NCBI GenBank assembly: GCA_944330115.1
Contig: CALVIN010000004.1
Span: forward strand, 62,001 to 126,000
DNA: 64,000 bases
Source: an uncultured Clostridia bacterium
Lineage (GTDB): Bacteria; Bacillota; Clostridia; Christensenellales; Borkfalkiaceae
Reading direction: 5' to 3'
How positions within the stretch are numbered: position 1 is the stretch's first letter; each line of letters begins with the position of its first letter. The translations under genes were made by a program, and so were the position numbers. Under the pieces are notes generated by a model that worked only from the letters and a program-made list of their open reading frames with translations, did not search any database and was not told the origin of the DNA. Positions 59,650 to 64,000 of this stretch are shown here, piece by piece.

Positions 59650-59713
59650 TTGACAAATGCACGCGCGTGTATTATAATATAATCGTTGCGTGCGCAACTG
59701 TTGCGCCTGCAAC
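59650..59713 (+). promoter_or_regulatory. Promoter with paired MarR-type operators
   Basis: TTGACA (59650-59655), a 17-bp spacer and TATAAT (59673-59678). Immediately downstream are two dyads, GTTGCGTGCGCAAC (59685-59698, perfect) and GTTGCGCCTGCAAC (59700-59713), centred 15 bp apart across the expected start of transcription: an ideal repressor site for the MarR protein encoded next. Confidence 0.75.
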
Positions 59714-59780
59714 TATTTTGCGGCAGCCCACATATAGCGGTTTGATATAATTATATTTTTAAATAATGGCGGAGGGAGAT

Positions 59781-60221
59781 ATGGCAAAATTCATGAAGAA
59801 CATAAACCTCGTGTCGCGCAGCGCCGAGGTATTCAGGGAGGAGGAGCTTAAAGACTGCGGCATACGCGGCTGCCAGTCGAAGTACCTTTTAGTGATAGCG
59901 CAAAACCCGGGCGTCTCGCAGGAGGAGATCTCGCGCATGCTGTTCGTAAACAAGAGCAACGTCGCCCGCCAGATAGGCATGCTTGCCGAAGGCGGCTTCG
60001 TTATAAAGGTGGAAAACGACAGAGACAGGCGCGCCGTGCTCCTCTACCCCACGCAAAAGCTAATGGGCGTGCTGCCCAAAATACGCGAGGTGCTCGCAAA
60101 GTGGAGGGCGCTCGTCACCGAGGGCTTCACCGAAGAGGAGAGGGAGCAGCTCTCCCGCCTCAGCGAAAAGATGGTGGAAAACGCCCGCCGCTACATGGAG
60201 CGAGGGGGGAGCGAGAGATGA
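59781..60221 (+). CDS. MarR-family transcriptional regulator
   Basis: A 146-residue winged-helix regulator: the recognition helix region NPGVSQEEISRMLFVNKSNVAR and the wing ENDRDRRAVLLYPT, flanked by dimerisation helices. GGAGGGA precedes the ATG at 59781; an in-frame ATG at 59766 lacks a site. The stop overlaps the first ABC gene by ATGA, so all three genes form one operon. It most likely represses its own operon through the two dyads at 59685-59713 and is released by a compound that the exporter removes. Confidence 0.93.
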   Translation: MAKFMKNINLVSRSAEVFREEELKDCGIRGCQSKYLLVIAQNPGVSQEEISRMLFVNKSNVARQIGMLAEGGFVIKVENDRDRRAVLLYPTQKLMGVLPKIREVLAKWRALVTEGFTEEEREQLSRLSEKMVENARRYMERGGSER

Positions 60222-61915
60222 CTAAAACGCTAAGGTATTTAAGGCCGTACACGGGCGGGCTGGTGCTCGCGCTTATAACCAAGATCGCGGGCAGCGCCGC
60301 CGAGCTCGTGCTGCCCTTCATACTCTCGCACATAATCGACGACTTGACTCCCGTAAAGGACACGACGGGCATATACATAATGGGCGGCGTGATGCTGCTG
60401 TTTGCCCTGATAGCGCTCGGCGGCAACATCTGCGCCAACAGATTGTCTGCCAAGGTGGCGGGCAAAATGACGCACGATATCCGCTACGACCTCTTTAAAA
60501 AGACCAGCTATTTAAAGTGCAGGCAGGTTGACGAGGTCACCGTGCCCTCGCTCATCTCCCGCCTCACTTCGGATACATACTATGTAAACCAGATGGTGGC
60601 GCGTACCATGCGCATGGGCGTGCGCGCGCCCATACTCCTTTTGGGCGGGCTTATATTCTGCTTCCTTCTCAACGTAAAGCTGGCGCTCGTGCTGCTTGCG
60701 GTGGTGCCCGTAGTGGCCGTGCCCATGTGGCTGATAACGCGCAAAAGCATACCCATGTATATGGCCGTGCAGCGCCGCGGCGACAACATGGTGCGCTCCG
60801 TGCAGGAGGATATCACCGGCATAAGGGTGATAAAGGCGCTCTCCAAAACGGAGTACGAAAACGGCAAGTTCGACGGCGTCGCGGGCGATCTCGCCTCCAC
60901 CGAGTTCAAAGCGCAGCGCATAATGTCGCTCACCAACCCATTGACATCGCTCATATTAAATTTAGGGCTTGTGGGCGTGATAGTCGCGGGCGCCTTCCTC
61001 TCGAGCGAGCCGGGCGATATAACGGGCTTTCTCACTTACTTTACCATAGTGCTCAACGCCATGCTCGGCATATCCAAGATATTTGTTATAATCTCGCGCG
61101 GGGCGGCCTCGTCGGAGAGGATAGAGCAGGTGCTCGACCTCGACGAGCGCGAGGAAATAGAGGACTGCCCCGAAGGCGACAGCCGCTATGCCATACAGTT
61201 CAAAGACGTAAACTTTTCATATAACGGAAAAGAGGATAACCTGCGCGGCGTTTCGTTCGCGCTAGAACACGGCCGCTCGCTCGGCATAATAGGCGCAACG
61301 GGCTGCGGCAAGTCCACCGTGATAAATCTTCTGATGCGCTTTTACGACGTGGAGAGCGGCGCGGTGTACGTAAACGGCAAAGACGTCCGCTCGGTGCCCG
61401 CAGATGAGCTCAGGCGCAAGTTCGGCGCGGTGTTCCAGAACGACTTTCTGATGGCGGCCTCCGTGCGCGAAAATATCGACTACGGCAGGGGCCTTTCGGA
61501 AGGGCAGATAGAGTGCGCCGCCGAGTGCGCTCAGGCAAAGGAATTTATCGACGGCCTGCCCGGCGGGCTGAATTACGACCTCGCCCAAAAGGCGGGCAAT
61601 CTTTCGGGCGGGCAAAAGCAGAGGCTGCTCGTCGCCCGCGCCCTTGCGGGCGATCCCGAATTTATCGTGCTTGACGACAGTTCCTCCGCCCTTGACTACG
61701 CCACCGATGCAAAGCTCAGGCGCGCGCTCGCGCACGACTACGCCGATGCCACAAAGGTGATAGTCGCCCAGCGCGTAAGTTCGGTCAAAAACTGTGACCT
61801 CATCATCGTGCTCGACGACGGCGAGATATCGGGCATGGGCACGCACGGGCAGCTGTTATCCTCGTGCGAGGAATACCGCGCCATTGCGCGCACGCAGATG
61901 GGGGTGGCGGTATGA
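60218..61915 (+). CDS. ABC exporter subunit (membrane plus ATPase), degenerate-site half
   Basis: 565 residues: six membrane helices (about 15-310) and a C-terminal ATPase with Walker A GATGCGKST (359-367), signature LSGGQ (462-466) and Walker B FIVLDDSS (482-489). The catalytic glutamate is replaced by D487, as in the degenerate partner of heterodimeric multidrug exporters. The start overlaps the MarR stop (ATGA), and its own stop overlaps the next gene (ATGA), giving matched amounts of both halves. Substrate probably a drug, peptide or lipid. Confidence 0.93.
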   Translation: MTKTLRYLRPYTGGLVLALITKIAGSAAELVLPFILSHIIDDLTPVKDTTGIYIMGGVMLLFALIALGGNICANRLSAKVAGKMTHDIRYDLFKKTSYLKCRQVDEVTVPSLISRLTSDTYYVNQMVARTMRMGVRAPILLLGGLIFCFLLNVKLALVLLAVVPVVAVPMWLITRKSIPMYMAVQRRGDNMVRSVQEDITGIRVIKALSKTEYENGKFDGVAGDLASTEFKAQRIMSLTNPLTSLILNLGLVGVIVAGAFLSSEPGDITGFLTYFTIVLNAMLGISKIFVIISRGAASSERIEQVLDLDEREEIEDCPEGDSRYAIQFKDVNFSYNGKEDNLRGVSFALEHGRSLGIIGATGCGKSTVINLLMRFYDVESGAVYVNGKDVRSVPADELRRKFGAVFQNDFLMAASVRENIDYGRGLSEGQIECAAECAQAKEFIDGLPGGLNYDLAQKAGNLSGGQKQRLLVARALAGDPEFIVLDDSSSALDYATDAKLRRALAHDYADATKVIVAQRVSSVKNCDLIIVLDDGEISGMGTHGQLLSSCEEYRAIARTQMGVAV

Positions 61916-63708
61916 GAAGAGAGGGAAACGTGCGCGATACGCGCACATTCGAGCGCCGCAAGGTCAGCGTAAAATACATAGCCGTAAATTTGGGCAGGTA
62001 TTTAAGGCCGTACGCCGTGCTGTTCGTGCTCATATTCTTCGCCTCGCTCGCGGGCACGGCGCTCTCGCTGCTCGGCCCGCAGGTGTGCGGCCTCGCCATA
62101 GACGAAATACACCCCGACGGCACCACCGACCTGACGCAGATAGGCGTATACGCCGCCGTGCTCGTCGCCGTATACATAGCCTCGGGCGTCCTCACCTATC
62201 TCTCGTCGATAGGCCTTTCCTACCTGTCGCGCTGCATAATAAAGCGCATACGCACAGATATATTTGCACATCTCATGTCGCTGCCCGTATCCTACTTCGA
62301 TACCCGCCAGGCGGGCGACATAATCTCCGTGCTCTCGTACGATTTGGATACCCTCGGCGAATCGCTCGCCAACGACGTGATGATGGTGCTCACCAGCGCC
62401 GTGACCATAGTCGGCTCGCTCGTAATGATGCTCGTCACCGCGCCCATACTCGTCGTCGTGTTCGTCGTCACCATACCGCTCTCGGCGCTGTTCACCTGGT
62501 GGCTGACGAAGAAGGTGCAGCCGCTCTTCCGCAACAGGTCGCGCAAACTCGGCGAACTCAACGGCTTCATCGAGGAGATAATCACCGGCCAAAAGACTAC
62601 AAAGGCCTACAACTGCGAGGAGGCGGTGATCTCCCGCTTTGAAAAGAAGAATGTCGACGCTATCGACGCCTACACCGTCGCCGAGAGCTACGGCACCATA
62701 TCCGGCCCCGCGGTAAACTTTATGAACAACCTCTCGCTGGCGCTGATAAGCGTGTTCGGCGCGATAATGTATATGACGGGCGTAATTCCCACCGTCGGCA
62801 AAATTGCCTCCTTCGTGCTCTATTCGCGCAAGTTCTCCGGCCCCATAAACGAGATAGCCAACGTTTTGAGCGAGTTTCAGTCGGCACTGGCCGCGGCAGA
62901 GCGCGCCTTCCGCGTAATGGAGGAGCTGCCCGAGCCGCCCGACGATAAGGATGCCGAGGAGCTAAAGGACGTGCAGGGCGACGTGGAGATATCTCACCTG
63001 CGCTTCGGCTACACGCCCGATAAGGTGATAATTAAGGACTTTTCGCTCAAGGCAGAAAGGGGCGACGTCGTCGCCATAGTCGGCCACACGGGCGCGGGCA
63101 AGACCACAATAATAAACCTTCTCATGCGCTTCTACGACGCCGACTCGGGCACCATAAAGATAGACGGCAAGGATATAACCAAAGTAACGCGCGCCTCGCT
63201 CCGTCGCTCCTTCACAATGGTATTGCAGGATACCTGGCTGTTTTCGGGCACGATATACGAAAACGTCGCCTACGGCAGCGAAAACGTCACGCGCGAGGAC
63301 GTGGAGAGGGTGTGCCGCGCGGCAAAGATACACTCATTTATATCAAAGCTGCCGCAGGGGTACGATACCGTGCTCACCGATAACGCCGTAAACATCTCAA
63401 AGGGGCAAAAGCAGCTTCTAACCATCGCCCGCGCGATGCTGCTCTCCTCGCCCATGCTCATTCTGGACGAGGCCACCTCCAACGTCGATACCCGCACAGA
63501 GCAGTATATCCAGCAGGCCATGGAAAACCTCATGCAGGGCAGAACGTGCTTTGTTATAGCGCACCGCCTCTCCACGATAAAGCACGCCAAAACGATAATC
63601 GTAATGGACCACGGCGACGTGGTGGAGCAGGGCACGCACGAGGAGCTTATGGCGCGCGGCGGCTACTATTCCAGGCTCTACTATTCGCAGTTCGATACCG
63701 CCGAATAG
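61912..63708 (+). CDS. ABC exporter subunit (membrane plus ATPase), catalytic half
   Basis: 598 residues: a short basic start, six membrane helices (about 30-320) and an ATPase with Walker A GHTGAGKTT (391-399), Walker B LILDEAT with the intact catalytic E520, but an altered signature ISKGQ (495-499). Its weak signature would face the degenerate Walker B of the first subunit, and its intact Walker B would face that subunit's LSGGQ, so one site is active and one is impaired. The ATG at 61912 is coupled by ATGA; the frame is open further upstream inside the previous gene. A hairpin follows at 63751. Confidence 0.93.
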   Translation: MRREGNVRDTRTFERRKVSVKYIAVNLGRYLRPYAVLFVLIFFASLAGTALSLLGPQVCGLAIDEIHPDGTTDLTQIGVYAAVLVAVYIASGVLTYLSSIGLSYLSRCIIKRIRTDIFAHLMSLPVSYFDTRQAGDIISVLSYDLDTLGESLANDVMMVLTSAVTIVGSLVMMLVTAPILVVVFVVTIPLSALFTWWLTKKVQPLFRNRSRKLGELNGFIEEIITGQKTTKAYNCEEAVISRFEKKNVDAIDAYTVAESYGTISGPAVNFMNNLSLALISVFGAIMYMTGVIPTVGKIASFVLYSRKFSGPINEIANVLSEFQSALAAAERAFRVMEELPEPPDDKDAEELKDVQGDVEISHLRFGYTPDKVIIKDFSLKAERGDVVAIVGHTGAGKTTIINLLMRFYDADSGTIKIDGKDITKVTRASLRRSFTMVLQDTWLFSGTIYENVAYGSENVTREDVERVCRAAKIHSFISKLPQGYDTVLTDNAVNISKGQKQLLTIARAMLLSSPMLILDEATSNVDTRTEQYIQQAMENLMQGRTCFVIAHRLSTIKHAKTIIVMDHGDVVEQGTHEELMARGGYYSRLYYSQFDTAE

Positions 63709-63750
63709 GCAGGTTTGAATGTTAAAAATTAACTATGCTTCATTTATTTG

Positions 63751-63854
63751 GCGCAGGCGGCAGGCTTTTTTACCGCCTGCGCACATATTTTGTGCAAATT
63801 TACCGTGCAACGGGCGGCATATCGTTTGTAAATTACAAAAATAAATGATATAAT
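63751..63854 (+). promoter_or_regulatory. Weak terminator and candidate -10 before the last gene
   Basis: GCGCAGGCGG (63751-63760) and CCGCCTGCGC (63773-63782) form a hairpin after the ABC operon, without a clear T tract. TATAAT at 63849-63854 is the best -10 for the gene at 63955; I found no convincing -35. Confidence 0.4.
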
Positions 63855-63954
63855 TATAAAGTATTTTTTTATCGAAAAGTGCGGCCTTTTGCCGCGCTTT
63901 AAGCGGGGAATTTCTTTCCCGCCTGCTAAGCGTAAAATAATAAGGGAGTATCAT

Positions 63955-64000
63955 ATGGCACAGTTCACTTTTGAGGGAACCGCAGAGCAGGAGAGGGAGC
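63955..64000 (+). CDS. Start of an unidentified protein (partial)
   Basis: An AAGGGAG ribosome site precedes ATG 63955; the frame reads MAQFTFEGTAEQERE and runs off the window. Fifteen residues are too few to identify it. Confidence 0.6.
   Translation, partial: MAQFTFEGTAEQERE

Noticed and set aside
1-64000. tRNA, rRNA or known riboswitch
   Set aside because: I looked for the T-arm GTTCGA-type signature and for leader structures before metabolic genes but found nothing convincing; a covariance-model scan would be decisive.

Overview
This 64-kb window looks like a chromosome segment of a Gram-positive, carbohydrate-degrading Clostridia-type Bacillota, most likely an uncultured gut lineage. 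That placement is an inference from gene content: LytTR/GHKL and OmpR two-component pairs, GPH-family glycoside transporters, a heterodimeric ABC exporter, lipobox lipoproteins, a WYL regulator, a CbbX/SpoVK-type AAA+ ATPase and an SDR-type UxuB. Most genes are fairly GC-rich and use many ATA (Ile) and AGG (Arg) codons. UGA is a normal stop here. I saw no rRNA, tRNA or CRISPR array.

Region 1 (1-10,965) is accessory. It holds a membrane-free FtsH-like AAA+/M41 protein, a putative operon of two nuclease-like proteins plus a WYL regulator, a four-gene operon (two unknown proteins, an ADP-ribosylglycohydrolase and a small protein ending in an FtsK-gamma-like winged helix), and a CbbX-like AAA+ ATPase. 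Three of its transcription units carry the same 17-bp box, GTCCCNWWTTTGGTACA, 10-11 bp upstream of a TATAAT. This looks like a co-regulated, so far unnamed stress or defence-type regulon, possibly governed by the WYL protein. It is the best candidate for something new.

Region 2 (11-29 kb) has a cupin gene, a response-regulator gene cut off at a dispersed palindromic repeat, a small serine recombinase, and a 15.2-kb gene for a giant secreted repeat protein of about 5,082 residues. The giant protein has a signal peptide, dozens of MBG/YDG-type Ig-like modules and two C-terminal membrane helices.

Region 3 (29-45 kb) is metabolic: inorganic pyrophosphatase; a LysR regulator divergent from malic enzyme; a putative hexuronide locus (GH2 glycosidase, AraC regulator, GPH transporter, mannonate dehydratase UxuA, SDR mannonate oxidoreductase UxuB); methylglyoxal synthase; and a cytoplasmic GH3 translationally coupled to a second GPH transporter that carries an in-frame TGA.

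Region 4 (45-64 kb) has a GT2 glycosyltransferase, a LytTR/GHKL two-component pair, a beta-glucan cluster (two GH16 lipoproteins and a permuted, membrane-anchored GH3), a GT4 glycosyltransferase, an OmpR-type two-component pair, and a MarR-two-ABC-subunit operon with paired MarR-like operators. Both window edges cut a gene.

A family of palindromic repeats (CCTCCCC...GGGGAGG with GTCAC-type hairpins) is scattered through the intergenic regions at about 12.2, 28.9, 30.0, 40.4-40.8 and 56.2 kb, with a weaker relative at 32.4 kb.
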